64,000 nucleotides of DNA from Nicotiana tabacum (taxonomy: Eukaryota > Streptophyta > Magnoliopsida > Solanales > Solanaceae): positions 96,080,411 through 96,144,410 of the forward strand of contig NC_134084.1 of assembly GCF_000715075.1 (NCBI RefSeq), written 5' to 3'. Positions 10,173 to 21,600 of this stretch are shown in pieces. The translations under genes and the position numbers were made by a program. Each line of letters starts with the position of its first letter. Position 1 is the stretch's first letter. The notes under the pieces were generated by a model that worked only from the letters and a program-made list of their open reading frames with translations, searched no databases and was not told the DNA's origin.

Positions 10173-10947
10173 CTACCAACCGCTCTGAGGAATAGGTAGT
10201 ACACACAGGAGTGAAGTGCGCATACTTGGTCAGCCGATCCACAATCACCCAAATAGCATCGAACTTTCTCAAAGTCCGTGGAAGTCCAATAACAAAGTCC
10301 ATAGTGATCCTCTCCCACTTTCACTCGGGAATAATCATCTGCTGAAGCAAGCCACCCGGTCTCTGATGCTCATATTTCACCTGCTGACAATTGAGACACC
10401 GAGCTACAAATCCCACAATGTCTTTCTTCATTCTTCTCCACCAATAGTGCTGCCTCAAATCCTGATACAACTTCGCGGCACCCAGATGAATGGAATACCA
10501 CGAGCTATGGGCCTCCTCCAGAATCAACTCTCGAAGCCCACCCACATTGGGCACACAAATCCGGCCCTACATCCTAAACACCCCATCATCACCAATGGTC
10601 ACATCTCTAGCATCATCATGTTGAACTTTGTCCTTAAGGACAAGCAAATACGGATCATCATACTGGCGCTCTCTGATGCGATCATATAAGGAAGACCAAG
10701 AAACCACACAAGCCAACACCCGACTGGGCTCCGAAATATCCAACCTCACGAATCGATTGGCCAAGTCCTGAACATCAAATGCAAGAGGTCTCTCTCTAAC
10801 TGGAATATATGCCAAACTCCCCATACTCGTTGCCTTGCGGCTCAAAGTATCGGCCACCACATTGGCCTTTCCCGGATGGTACAATATAGTGATATCATAA
10901 TTCTTAAGCAACTCCAGCCATCTCCGCTGCCTCAAATTAAGATCCTT

Positions 10948-12030
10948 CTATTTGAACAAATGCTGAAGACTGCGATGATCAGTAAACACCTCACAAGATA
11001 CGCCATACAGGTAATGCCTCCAAATCTTCAAAGTGTTAACTATGGCAGCCAACTCCAAATCATGAACGGGGTAGTTCCTCTCATGGGGCTTCAACTGACG
11101 AGAAGCATAAGCAATAACTCTATCCTTCTGCATCAACAAACAACCAATCCCAACTCTCGAAGCATCACAATACACGGTATATGAACCTGAAGCTGATGGC
11201 AAGACCAACACTGGAGTTGTGGTCAAAGCTGACTTGAGCTTCTGAAAGCTCTACTCATACTCATCCGAACATACAAATGGAGCACCCTTCTGAGTCAACT
11301 TGGTCAAGGGCAATGCGATAGATTAGAATCCCTCAACAAACTGGCAATAATAACCTTGCCAAACCAAGAAAGCTGCGAATCTCTGTGGCTGAGGACGGTC
11401 TGGGCCAACTCTGAACCACCTCAATCTTCTTCGGATCAACCTGAACACCCTTGCTGGACACCACGTGCCTCAAGAAAGCCACTAAACTGAGCCAAAACTC
11501 ACACTTGGAGAATTTTGCATAAAGTTTCTCCTCTCTCAATCTTTGTAACACAACTCTCAATGCTCCGCGTGCTCCTCCTGACTACGTGAATACACCAGAA
11601 TATCGTCAATGAAGACTATGACAAACGAATCGAGATAAGGCCAGAACATGCTGTTCATCAAATGCATGAACGTTGCTGGGGCATTGGTCATCCCAAAAGA
11701 CATCACCGAGAACTCATAATGACCATATCGGGTCCTGAAAGCCGTCTTAAGAATATCTGAATCCTTGATCTTCAACTGGTGATAACCCGAATGGAGATCA
11801 ATCTTGGAGAACACCCTTACTCCCTGAAGCTGGTCAAATAAATCATCAATACGAGGCAAAGGATACTTGTTCTTAATTGTTACCTTGTTCAATTTCCTAT
11901 AATCAATGCACATTCTCATTGTGCCATCCTTCTTCTTCACAAACAGAACCGACGCACCCCAAGGTGACACACTAGGCCGAATGAACCCTTTATCATGGAG
12001 TTCCTGAAGTTATTTTTTCAATTCCTTCAA
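10948..12030 (-). pseudogene. Element A reverse transcriptase and RNase H (broken)
   Basis: RT motifs in order: [50 protein letters not shown], and the catalytic FIDDILVYS (11625-11590). These are followed by the thumb and connection ([17 protein letters not shown]). RNase H shows the expected D-E-D residues in [14 protein letters not shown] and FTDHRSL (11200-10965). Breaks: TAA between the RT leader and protease (about 12010), a frameshift at about 11340, a TAA at about 11325, TAG at about 11253 and TAG at 10948-10950. The domain order and motif spelling are typical of plant chromoviruses. Confidence 0.9.
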
Positions 12031-12835
12031 CTTCGCTGGTGCCATACGATACGGCAAAATAGAAATGAGCTGAGTGCCCAGCACCAGGTCAATACCAAAG
12101 TCACTATCCCTATCCGGTGGCATGCCTAGCAGGTCTGCAGGAAACACATCGGGAAAATCGCTCACAACTGGAACAGAATAAATACTGGGTGCCTCAGCTC
12201 CGACATCCCTCACAAATGCTAGATATGAAAGGCAACCTTTCTCAACCATACGCTGGGCTTTCAAGAATGAGATCACTCTTCTGGGAACATAATCAGTCAC
12301 ACCTCGCCACTCGATCCGTGGCACACCCGACATAACCAATGTGACTGTCTTAGCATGACAATCCAGAATAGCATGACACAGAGATAGCCAATCCATGCCT
12401 AAAATGACATCAAAATCTACCATACACAATAATAAAAGATCCACACTGGTCTCCAAACCCCCAATAGTCACCACACACGACCGATATACATAGTCTACAA
12501 CAACAGTATCACCCACCGGGGTAGATACATGAACAGGTAAAGCAAGAAACTCACGGGGTGTACCCAAATAACGAGAAAAATATGATGACAGATAAGAAAA
12601 GGTGGAACCTGGATCAAATAATACAGAGGCATCTCTGTGGTAGACTGAAACAATACCTGTAATAACAGCATCTGAAGCAATAATATCGGGTTTGCCTGGG
12701 AGTGCATAGAAACGAGCCTGACCGCCTCCTGATCGACCTCCACCTCTGGGGCGACCCCTAGCTGACTGACCTCCACCCCTAGTTGGCTGAGCGGGTGATG
12801 GTAAAGAAACTGGCACTGAAGCCGAAGACTGGCCT
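12010..12835 (-). pseudogene. Element A aspartic protease region of pol
   Basis: The frame runs through a Gly/Arg-rich linker (RGGGRSGGGQARFYALPG) and then the retropepsin active site LFDPGSTFSYLS (12620-12585), the second structural motif VILGMDWLS (about 12410), and the linker to RT (FPDVFPADLLGMPPDRD). The protease itself is uninterrupted here; the frame stops at 12010 just before the RT 'fingers'. In this lineage gag-pro-pol is one reading frame, so the stop marks decay. Confidence 0.88.
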
Positions 12836-12837
12836 CT

Positions 12838-14155
12838 ACTGGGACGAACTAGTAACACGACGAGGACACTGCCTCCACTTGTGGCCCATCTCGCCACACT
12901 CATAACAACTCCCGGGTGCTGGAGAAGGGGACTGAAGGGAACCCCTTGCACCGGAGTGACTAGCAGATGCACTAGGCATAGAAGAACCCTGAACCGATGG
13001 AGCACGAGATGCACTTTGAGCTGGAAGGGCGCTGAGTGATGACTGGCCCTGCTGAGATCCATGATAACCATGACCCGAAGATGCCCCACGATAACCTGGG
13101 TGAGCTGACTGTGCAGGCATGAATGAACGGCCTCTACTGTGCTAAAACTGGCCCCTCGAAGAAGCGCCACTATAGCTGCCCGATCCTCGAGGCTTCTTGG
13201 CCTCCCTCTCCTCTTGATCCTAACGACGAACAGACTCAATCTCACGAGCAATATCCACCACCTCCTCGAAAGTAGCACCAATCACCCTCTCCTTGGTCAT
13301 GAGAATACGAAGCTGATAAGTGAGGCCATCCACAATCCTCTTAATCCTCTCTCTATCTGTCGGAACCATCCAAATAGCATGACGAGCTAACTCGGAGAAC
13401 CTCAACTCATACTGTGACACAGTCATATCCCCCTATTGCAACCACTCAAACTGCCTACACAACTCCTCTCTGCGGGACTGCGGCACATACTTCTCCAGGA
13501 AGAGAACGGAGAACTACTTCCAGGAAATGGGTGTTGCACCAATAGGCCTACGCCTCTCAAAATCCTCCCACCAAGTGAAAGCATCTCCTGATAACTGGTA
13601 GGTGGTAAAAGCGACCCTGCTGGTCTCCAGAATACCGGCAGTATGAAGCATCCTCTGACACTTATCCAAAAAGCCCTGGGCATCCTCGCCCTCTGCACCA
13701 CTGAAGGTCGGAGGCTGCAATCTACCAAACCTCTCCAACCTACGTTGCTCATCCTACGACATGACAGGAACCACATAGTCCTAAGCAGCTGCAACCGGAT
13801 GGGCTGGATGTGCCATCGGCGTCTGAAGTCCCTGCACGACCTGCTTAGGTGTGCGAGCAGCGAGAGTCTGATTGCCTCCCCCGGCCTGAGAAGTAGTTGC
13901 GGCTGTAGTGGCTGAAACCGCCTGAGCTAGGCCTGTGCAAACTGATAAGATCTGTGCCAAGGCCTTCTGAAGACCCGGAATCACGATGGGCACAGCTGGA
14001 GCCTGATCCTGAACTGGGGCGGTTGTTGGATCTACAGGTGCTGCCCTCGCTGCTCTGCCTCTACCACGACCACAACTGCGTCCACGGCCTTTGGTGGCCG
14101 CAGTTGGTGGTACTGGGGGCCATCCACCCCGACCAGTAGCGCGTGTCCTCATCAT
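12838..14155 (-). pseudogene. Element A gag (broken)
   Basis: Start chosen at MMRTRATGRGG (ATG at 14155), 200 bp downstream of the PBS; the same MxRTRA start occurs in element B. It has a basic Gly/Arg-rich N-terminus, then the retrotransposon gag core (LERFGRLQPPTFSG, DAFTWWEDFERR, VSQYELRFSELARHA), a Ser-rich stretch, and an intact CCHC knuckle CYECGEMGHKWRQC (12905-12864). At least six in-frame stops interrupt it, at about 13781, 13757, 13514, 13435, 13218 and 13141. All six are TAG where related elements have Gln (CAG). The order of domains is normal. Confidence 0.88.
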
Positions 14156-14342
14156 CTGTGAGGGAATAGAATAACAGAAGTTCAGTACTCGGATCAACAA
14201 GTTCGCATGACAAGAATTTCAAGAATATGAAGTTTTTTCCTAAAGGTTCTGCAGCCTCCGGAGGATAAATACAGACGTCTTCGTACCGATCTGCGAGACT
14301 CTACTAAACTTGCTCATGACTCGTGAGACCTATGTAACCTAG

Positions 14343-14354
14343 GCTTTGATACCA
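14343..14354 (-). other. Primer-binding site of element A (initiator Met tRNA type)
   Basis: TGGTATCAAAGC on the minus strand, 3 bases inside the 5' LTR. The usual plant site complementary to the 3' end of initiator tRNA-Met is TGGTATCAGAGC, so there is one G to A change. Confidence 0.85.
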
Positions 14355-14357
14355 ACT

Positions 14358-17226
14358 TATCACGACCCTAAACCCAATCACGGTCGTGATGGCGCCTCTC
14401 ATGAAGACAAGGCCAACCAATTAAACCAAATTCACTTTTTAAACAGTTAAATAACATAAAAGCAGTCTAAAACATGATATAGCAATACTAAGTAGCAAAT
14501 AATGCTAATAAAGTGCGGAAGTACAACCCAACACAGCCCTAACCGGGGTGTCACAAGTCATGAGCATCTATAAGTCATAATACAACTCTGCTAAAACTAT
14601 AAACTAGTACAATGTCTGAAAAGGGACAGAAGCAATAAAAGAGTAGATACACGGGGGCTGCGGACGTCAACAACTACCTCGAAATCTCCGAACGCCACCT
14701 GAAGCTAGAGGAATCAACTCTCGGGAGCGGAACCAACAACGCCTGAATCTGCACATAGGGGTGCAGGGAGTAAAGTGAGTACTCCAACTCAGTGAGTAAC
14801 AAATGTAAATAACGGCGGAAGGTAAGAAATCACATAAGGCACAAAGCATTCTATAATGAAGCAGTAAAACCATTTAAAATCAGTAAATCAGTGAAAGATA
14901 GATAGAATCCTTTAACTCAAATGTAATTTTCATGAAAAGCCTTTTTAAATGTTTAAACAGGAAATTGACCGTCAATTATGAAAAGTAAACACATAAAGGC
15001 TCGCCCCTCGGGCACAGTATCAACAATCCGCCCCCCGGGCAACATCTTAGAACAGTACCAACCCCTCGGGCTATCACATAGAACAATACCAGCCCCTCGG
15101 GCTTAATCTTATATCACAATGGGTACCCGCGCTCACTGGGGGTGTACAGACTCTTGGAGGGGCCCCTTACGGCCCAAGCGCAATAACAAGTCATCTTGTG
15201 GCATCAAATCTAGGCCCTCAGCCTCATATCAATCAAGCCACCTCATGGCGTATATATGTATCTCAGGCCCTCGGCCTTGTAGCAGTATCAGTGTATCCTC
15301 ATAACTATGCCCTCGACCTTACTCAGTCCCAAAATCATCACAAGCCCCTCGGGATATAGTAAAACAGTCTTTCTAAGCCCAAAACATCATTTAAAATATC
15401 ATTTAAATCTCAAAACTGAGTAAAAATGGCTGAGTAGTAAAACAGTGGAAAATAACATAACTGAGTTCAAGTAATAAGTCAAAACAGTGAGAAAATAATA
15501 ATAAAAATTCCCGAAGGGTTCAAGTAGTTGGCACGAAGCCCAAATATGGCAATCAGGCCAAATCATAATGATAGCAGATAAGTTTCAATCAAATACGCGA
15601 TAAAATCATCAATCGGGACGGACCAAATCCCAATCCCCAATAGTGCACGACCCCACGCCCGTCATCTAGCGTGTGTCTCACCACAATATAGCACTACGAT
15701 GTGCAATCCGGGGTTTTAAACCCTCAGAACATCATTTAAAATTATTACTCACCTCGAACCGACTAAATCTCTAGCTCGCGATGCCTTTGCCCCTCGAATC
15801 GGCCTCCACGTTCGTCGAATCTATCCAAAATCAGAATGAGAGCATCAAAATATGCTAAGTGAACAAGGCCCAAGTGAAAACAATCAATAAAGGGCACAAA
15901 TCCCGAAATTACCAAAACCCAAGCCCCGGGCCCACATCTCGAAAATCAGAAATTTTTACATCAATAGATTACTTATCTCCCCATGAGTTCATACATATTA
16001 AAAGTTCTCAAATCCGACCCCACATGGTCCTTCTAATCCACAATTAAAAGCCTAAGTTCTCAAGCCCTAGTTTTCCCCAATTTTAACCTTTGATTTCCAT
16101 AATTTCTAACCCTAATCCATGAAATAATAGCGTAAGAACGAGTTTTAGGTCCAAATTCCTTACCTCAATGAAGTTCTCTTGAAATCCCCTTCTTAAATCG
16201 CCCAAAAAGCTCCAAAGCCGAAGTCAAAAATGGTGAAATATCCCAAAATTCGCGAAGAACCCTTTTTGTACTTTCTGCCCAGTTGTTCCGCATCTGCGGC
16301 ACCATTGCCGCTTCTGCGGTACCGCATAAGCAGTCTCTCTTCCGCTTCTGTGGAAATCACTTAACGGGGCCCCTTTTCGCATCTGCAATCCAATCTCCGC
16401 ACCTGCGACTCTGCAGGTGCGGTCCAACTACCGCATTTGCGACTCCTGGCTCTTCCTCTCAACTCCGCTTCTGCGGCTCCCCTTCCGCACGTGCGGCACC
16501 GCACCTGCGGTCCCCAAACCGCAGGTGCGAAAACACCAGAAGCAGAAAAATCCCAGCAGCTGCAATGACATCTCAACTTCTCCGTTAACCACCTGAAATC
16601 ATCCCGAGGCCCCCAGGACCTCAATCAAAAGCACCAACATGACCCAATGCCTTATTCAAACTTGTTCCAATCATCAAGATGCCTCAAACAACATCAAATC
16701 TACCAAATCACATTGGATTCAAGCCTAAGTTTCTAAAATCTTCCGAAATACGCTTTTGATCAAAAACCCAACCAAACCACGTCCGAATGACCTAAAATTG
16801 TAGACAAACATCCCAAATGATACGATGAAGCTACTGCAACTCTCGGAATTCCATTCTGACCCCTAAATCAAAATCTCGCCTATCAACCGGAAATCGTTAA
16901 AATCTCAACTTCGCCAATTCAAGCCTAAATCTACTCTGGACCTCCAAAACCCATTCCGGTCACGTTCCTAAGTCAAAAATTACCTCCCGAAGCTAACCAA
17001 ACCATCGGAACTCACATCCGAGCCCTCTAACACATAAGTCAACATCCGGTTGACTTTTCTAACTCAAACTTCCTTAAAAGAGACTAAGTGTCTCAAACCT
17101 TACCAAAATCATTCCGGACTCGATCCGGCCAACCCGATACCATAAAACACGGATAACGAAGCATAAAGAAGTAGAAATGGGGGAAATGAAGCGGTAACTC
17201 ATGAGACGACTGGTCGGGTCGTCACA
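14358..17226 (-). repeat. 5' LTR of element A
   Basis: 2869 bp, pairing with 6344-9210. Its inner terminus reads TA instead of TG on the plus strand (14358-14359), one transition. It carries the quasi-palindrome tract (16287-16530) and a mutated TATA-like box (TACAAAAA). Confidence 0.92.
16287..16530 (-). promoter_or_regulatory. U3 array of CCGCA-NN-TGCGG quasi-palindromes (element A, 5' LTR)
   Basis: Same layout as 8272-8513. Several copies here are less mutated (for example CCGCACGTGCGGC and CCGCATCTGCGG). Confidence 0.6.
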
Positions 17227-17231
17227 AAAGG
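17227..17231. repeat. Target-site duplication AAAGG (right) of element A
   Basis: Directly follows ..GTCGTCACA; identical to 6339-6343. Confidence 0.93.
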
Positions 17232-17739
17232 ATAATAAGCAAGATATTAATTTAATTATTAAGCTAATAAAAAATTATATGATAGTATAATAATTTTAAA
17301 TAATAAATAATAAAATAATTATAAGAAATGAACAAAAAGAAAAAAGAATCTGCGTAAAAATGATGTAATAAATGAGACATATTTGACTTTCAGATAAAAA
17401 CAAAGTGATAGTAAGAATTTTGTTAAAATAATATTATCTAATGTGCTCAAACAAGACAAATCACAACATGACATGTTTCGTATTCTTTAATATTGACAGA
17501 TAAACGAAATGCAAGTACTAAAGTTAAGGGGTTAGGCTACTACATATATATGTGTGTGTGTGTTGTCCACTACGAGATTTGAACAATAATTTCATATCCT
17601 GCTTCATAATTAATATCTAATGTTATATAATTTTTATCTCAGAGGTTTATATTTTAAGATTATTCGCACATGATTCAAATAACCTACATCACAATTTGAC
17701 ATGATTTGTGTTTGTGTATCGCGCGGGTACTAATACTAG
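17232..17739 (+). mobile_element. Helitron-like element 1, 3' segment and terminus
   Basis: AT-rich sequence ending TCGCGCGGGTACTAATACTAG followed by T (17740). This is the CTRR-T end of Helitrons with a GC-rich hairpin-like segment about 10 nt inside. The preceding 150 bp (ACTACGAGATTTGA..AATTAATATCTAA..GATTCAAATAACC..TTGACATGAT) is closely related to the 3' part of the second Helitron-like element (46050-46236), which supports a shared family. Confidence 0.65.
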
Positions 17740-18631
17740 TTTTATTAGTAAGAATCGGTTCTTCTAGTTCTTAAATTTTGTATTTTTACGTTGCTGGCAA
17801 GTTACCTACTAGATGTGCCTACAGATATGTGAAATTTTACTTAGAATTTATTTCTAGGAGAATATATAGAGTTACCTCAATTGGTAAAAAAAAATTATCT
17901 TGTTTCATCAGCCACTGGTTTGTGAAGTAGGTGTGTTTCAACTTTTAGTAACTTTTCTCATGGATATATCAAGCCACTATAGAACAAAAGGATCGTTTCT
18001 TTAATCTACCATGCATGGGAGAGTGCAAATTTCCATATGACTTAATCGTTTGAGATAGTATTTGCAAGAGGAATAAAATAAACCTAAGGAAATTTTTTTG
18101 TTTCTTTGGGAAAAACCAAACAACCAATCTACCTCTAGTTTTGAACAGATCCAAGTAGTAATCAACCACGCACTGGTCCCTCAAAGGAGGATCAGAGGAT
18201 ATCATTGGAACATCAAGATCATTTTTGGTTTCTTCGGGTGCATATTCTGAATTTGAATAAGAACTCAGAAAATTTGCACTGTCCATTAATGTAAAATAAT
18301 TGAATTGATAAGTACAAAAGCAGTTTTAAAACCCAGTTATCATTTCTCGAATAGATACTTTTTCTTTTGATTTGGAGAATTAATTCTATCAAACATGAAA
18401 CTTGTTGTACTATTATTGCAAGAGAAAAGAAGTAGCACCATTCCAGCTCTCATCAGAAACATTATACAAGCCGTTTACAATCTTTACAGTCTTACCAGGA
18501 AGTTTCTTGCGAAGAAGCATTTACAACAGACCGATTATTGGGTAAATATCAGAAGCCCACAGGTGAAATATGGGAAAAAAGAATGTGACTGTCAATGAAA
18601 TAAGGAGTGAAAAGGATAAGAACAAATTGCT
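17740..18631. other. Spacer between the Helitron end and the AP-5 beta gene
   Basis: Probably holds the 3' UTR and downstream flank of the AP-5 beta gene (minus strand). The only ORF of note is the possible exon at 18112-18286, listed separately. Confidence 0.5.
18112..18286 (-). pseudogene. Possible orphan first exon of unknown gene
   Basis: From ATG 18286 (minus) an acidic, well-mixed stretch of about 55 codons (MDSANFLSSYSNSEYAPEET.. to ..VVDYYLDLFKT) ends near a donor-like AGAG|GTAGAT (about 18131). After this the frame becomes low-complexity Phe/Leu-rich translation. It looks more protein-like than neighbouring ORFs, but I do not recognise it. No continuing exon lies before the Helitron end at 17739. 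It could be chance. Confidence 0.2.
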
Positions 18632-21600
18632 TTAGCAAAATAAAGATTCCAAATAGTCATCAACATAAGCAAGGCATGGCCAGTGATCCGTTCTAATTCG
18701 GACTAATGTAGAAGTATCAGACACTTCCATCTGAAAAAGGAGATGAAATCTTGGCGGAAGGAATATTAAGATCTGAATTGATCCAAGGTTTTTCTTACTA
18801 ATTTGGACATAACCCCCTCCCTCATCTTCATCATCCTTGTACTTGAGGTAAAGCGGCCCCGCAACTATACTAGATTCTGAGATGGTATCATCAGTGGAAG
18901 AGGTACCCAAAGTCACCTCATTCCAGTCAACATCCCTTATAACTCCTCCCTCCTTCACGAGGCTGGTTAGAGGATCACCGGTTACGCATACAATAAAAGG
19001 TGCCAAGGATCGCTCTACCGCTTGGATCAATGATGCCACAGGAACCTCCAGTAGCTTCACAGAGCGAGTACCACTGATTGCTGCAACCCCTCTGCCTCCT
19101 TTAAGTACAAATGTTTCCCGCCCAGTGCTGGTTGATGCACCACATGCTTCCCACAAGGCATTAAACAGATCCACATAGTATCGACATACTGCATCTTCAG
19201 GGATGTCTTTTGGAACAATAGCTTTGAGAAACATATCTTCAATTCCTACTGTAATGTTATGCAGCTGTCCTATAATGATCTGACCATTGTCCGCATTCGT
19301 TTCAATGAAAACATCAACAAGACCAGGTACTGGATCCTGCGGTTCCAATTCAATCAGAACAGGAGCTTTGAAGCTTTTGTCGTCTCCAGAAGTTTCAGAT
19401 ACATTCTCCACAGGGATAATATCAAGGGAATTTGTCTGGTTAAACGAATAGAAACTTTTGGGGGGTTGACCTAGAAGAAAAGGAATATGGCATGATGGAA
19501 TAGAGCCGTATGGTGCAGCAGAAGAGAACTTGAGCACAGTTGCATATAAGGCAGGAAGGGTGTCAACCCCATTAGCTGGCATATTGATTCCCCAAATGCG
19601 ACTGAAAGGCTCTGACTCAAACCTTAAAGCACAAGGTATCTTAATCTTGAAACCTGGCATGCGTCTTAAGTCGGGAATAAATGAAAAATGCTTCCTCAAG
19701 ATTTCAACAATTTGCGAAATCTTTGAATCCATAACACGTAATGGCTCCGGAGGCTGAATGTGCCTATTGGCTTCAGAGATCACTGTAACATCCGTAATTT
19801 TGTCAAACTCACTTTGCTCACTTGGGGACACATTGTCCTTGATGGGTTCTATATAACTAGGTTTCTTGGCATCAAGTCCCAGAGTTGACAGGGACAAAGA
19901 CCAAGATTGTTTAACCAACAATGGCACCACGCGCTCAAGATGCATGCAGGATGAAATACTCCTAGATTTTTTAGGGTCGTGAGAAATTCTAGGAGACTGA
20001 ACACTAAAGAAAGAGCTGGAATGAGTAGATGGAGAAATTCCAGGAAGCTGGTCCCCACTGTTTAGAATGTCTCTTAGCTTTTTCCCAGGAACACAAATCA
20101 TCATCCGCAGGTAAATTCTGCAAAATACCACCAAATGTTAAAAAGCAATAGCATCCTGCAAAGTTAACATGAATGCTTTTCTCCATTTTCATCCTGCAAA
20201 TTTAGTGATGAATATACTTCCCAATGTTATTTACATCTGTCATTCGCGGAGAACATGTGACGATATAAACAGTGTGTACAGACAAACAGAATGAGGTCGG
20301 AAACAGGATGAGATTTTCTCATAGAATTACCTGGCATTGTCGCGAACCTCCAGATCTGGGAAATAAAGACAAGTGAATGATAAAAGACGAGATAACCCAA
20401 CAAATAATTTGGAACTATGTTGATGCAGGATCATAGTTCGACAAATTCCAAGAACTTTACTCCCGTGACCCCAAGACCTTAATCCTGTATCTGGACCATG
20501 TTTTTCGACAAGAAATACCATGAACTTGGTAAGGATCTCCATTAACCCACTTGGAGAAACTTTATCACTCTCAGCAATCCTTTCCAATATAGAGAAGTAA
20601 GATACCAATTTGTAATCTATCTTGAGTTTTGGAAGCAAGTGGTCATCAAATGTCTTAAGTAGGCGTTCCCCCAACCACCGGTGCTTGTGACATGTCAATA
20701 AGCGGTCAGTAAAACCAACAATGACAGGAACCAATCCTCTATATTCAGACAAAGAGTCTATAAGTGTTCTCTGCAAACAAAAGTCAAGCTTCCAAATCAT
20801 TTAGGCACAAAATAAACAAGCTTCGTTTGCAAAATCAAAGTAGAGTATCAGTACTATAGCTAAGTCAAAGTCAGGAGGAGATGCATCATTTTTTTTTTTT
20901 TTGGTGATAAGATAAAGTAAAATGTCAGGAGGAGACGCATCTCATTCATTTCTAAACTCCTCGAGACGAACTCTAATCACACCCCTAAGTTTTCCTAACA
21001 TCCAGATTTCGATGAGGAGATGGAAAGACTTTAGAGTTACACACGTGGCAGGGCACCTATAGAAGGAAGAACAAGTACACCTAAGAAACCAATCCAGTTT
21101 TACGCAGCAAAAGTGACAAAATGAATGATATATATTATTAGAGTGTTAAGCTATATGCAGATTCTTCACAAAAGTTCTTATCTTTTGTGTTGGAGCAGTT
21201 CTTCTCGGCCTTTAATTATCCTATAGATTTCTTTCATCGGTAACATATTCTCCTACATCTTTCAAATTCTACAAGATAAAAGTAAAAAAGGGAAAAGAAG
21301 AAAACTCTCAGCTGTTTGCACTACAGAAGCACGGCGAAAAAGAATGTATAAATATTTCCCTATTTATGAAACACCAATTGCGTCGAAGCAATGTCACAAA
21401 ACTAAAGTAAATACAGAACAACAGAATCTAAGTATTTGTACCTGCACAGTGTGGAAGATTGTTGGCTCCACAAGGATTTTATTGGAGATAGAATCATTGT
21501 CTGAGTGAGACTGCCCAATCAAAAACTTATAGATAGCACGAAATGCCACAGAAGTCTCCATACTCCAAGGAGGCAACCATTTAAAAGCTGATACACAAAC

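Larger units (their letters stand above)
9206..10935 (-). pseudogene. Element A integrase and chromodomain-like C-terminus (broken)
   Basis: Read 5' to 3' on the minus strand: the end of the RNase H linker (to about 10567), then the H2C2 zinc-binding module (EAHSS..IHLG..CLNCQQ, about 10540-10375), then the core with MDFVIGLP (first Asp, about 10300), an ISDRG stretch in another frame (about 10105), and the E-containing SERTIQILE (about 10010). Downstream lie MAPYEALYGRR and a chromodomain-like VQWRG..EATWE motif (about 9360-9290). The reading frame closes with a TGA made by the first bases of the 3' LTR (9206-9208). Breaks include stops near 10567 and 10320 (TGG to TGA), a frameshift at an (AT)n expansion at 10150-10172, and loss of a few codons after ISDRG. 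Confidence 0.85.
6344..17226 (-). mobile_element. Complete Ty3/gypsy retrotransposon 'A' (chromovirus, Tekay/Del-like)
   Basis: A 10.9-kb element on the minus strand. Both LTRs (6344-9210 and 14358-17226) and a perfect 5-bp target duplication AAAGG (6339-6343 and 17227-17231) are present. The internal order on the minus strand is PBS, gag with CCHC knuckle, protease, RT, RNase H, integrase, chromodomain-like tail, PPT, which is the Ty3/gypsy order. In the first ~380 aligned LTR bases I count about two dozen differences (about 6%), nearly all transitions, so insertion is old but not ancient. Coding regions contain many nonsense codons and frameshifts, so it is not autonomous now. The lineage call is from RT/INT motifs, the terminal chromodomain-like stretch and the ~2.9-kb LTRs. 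Confidence 0.93.
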
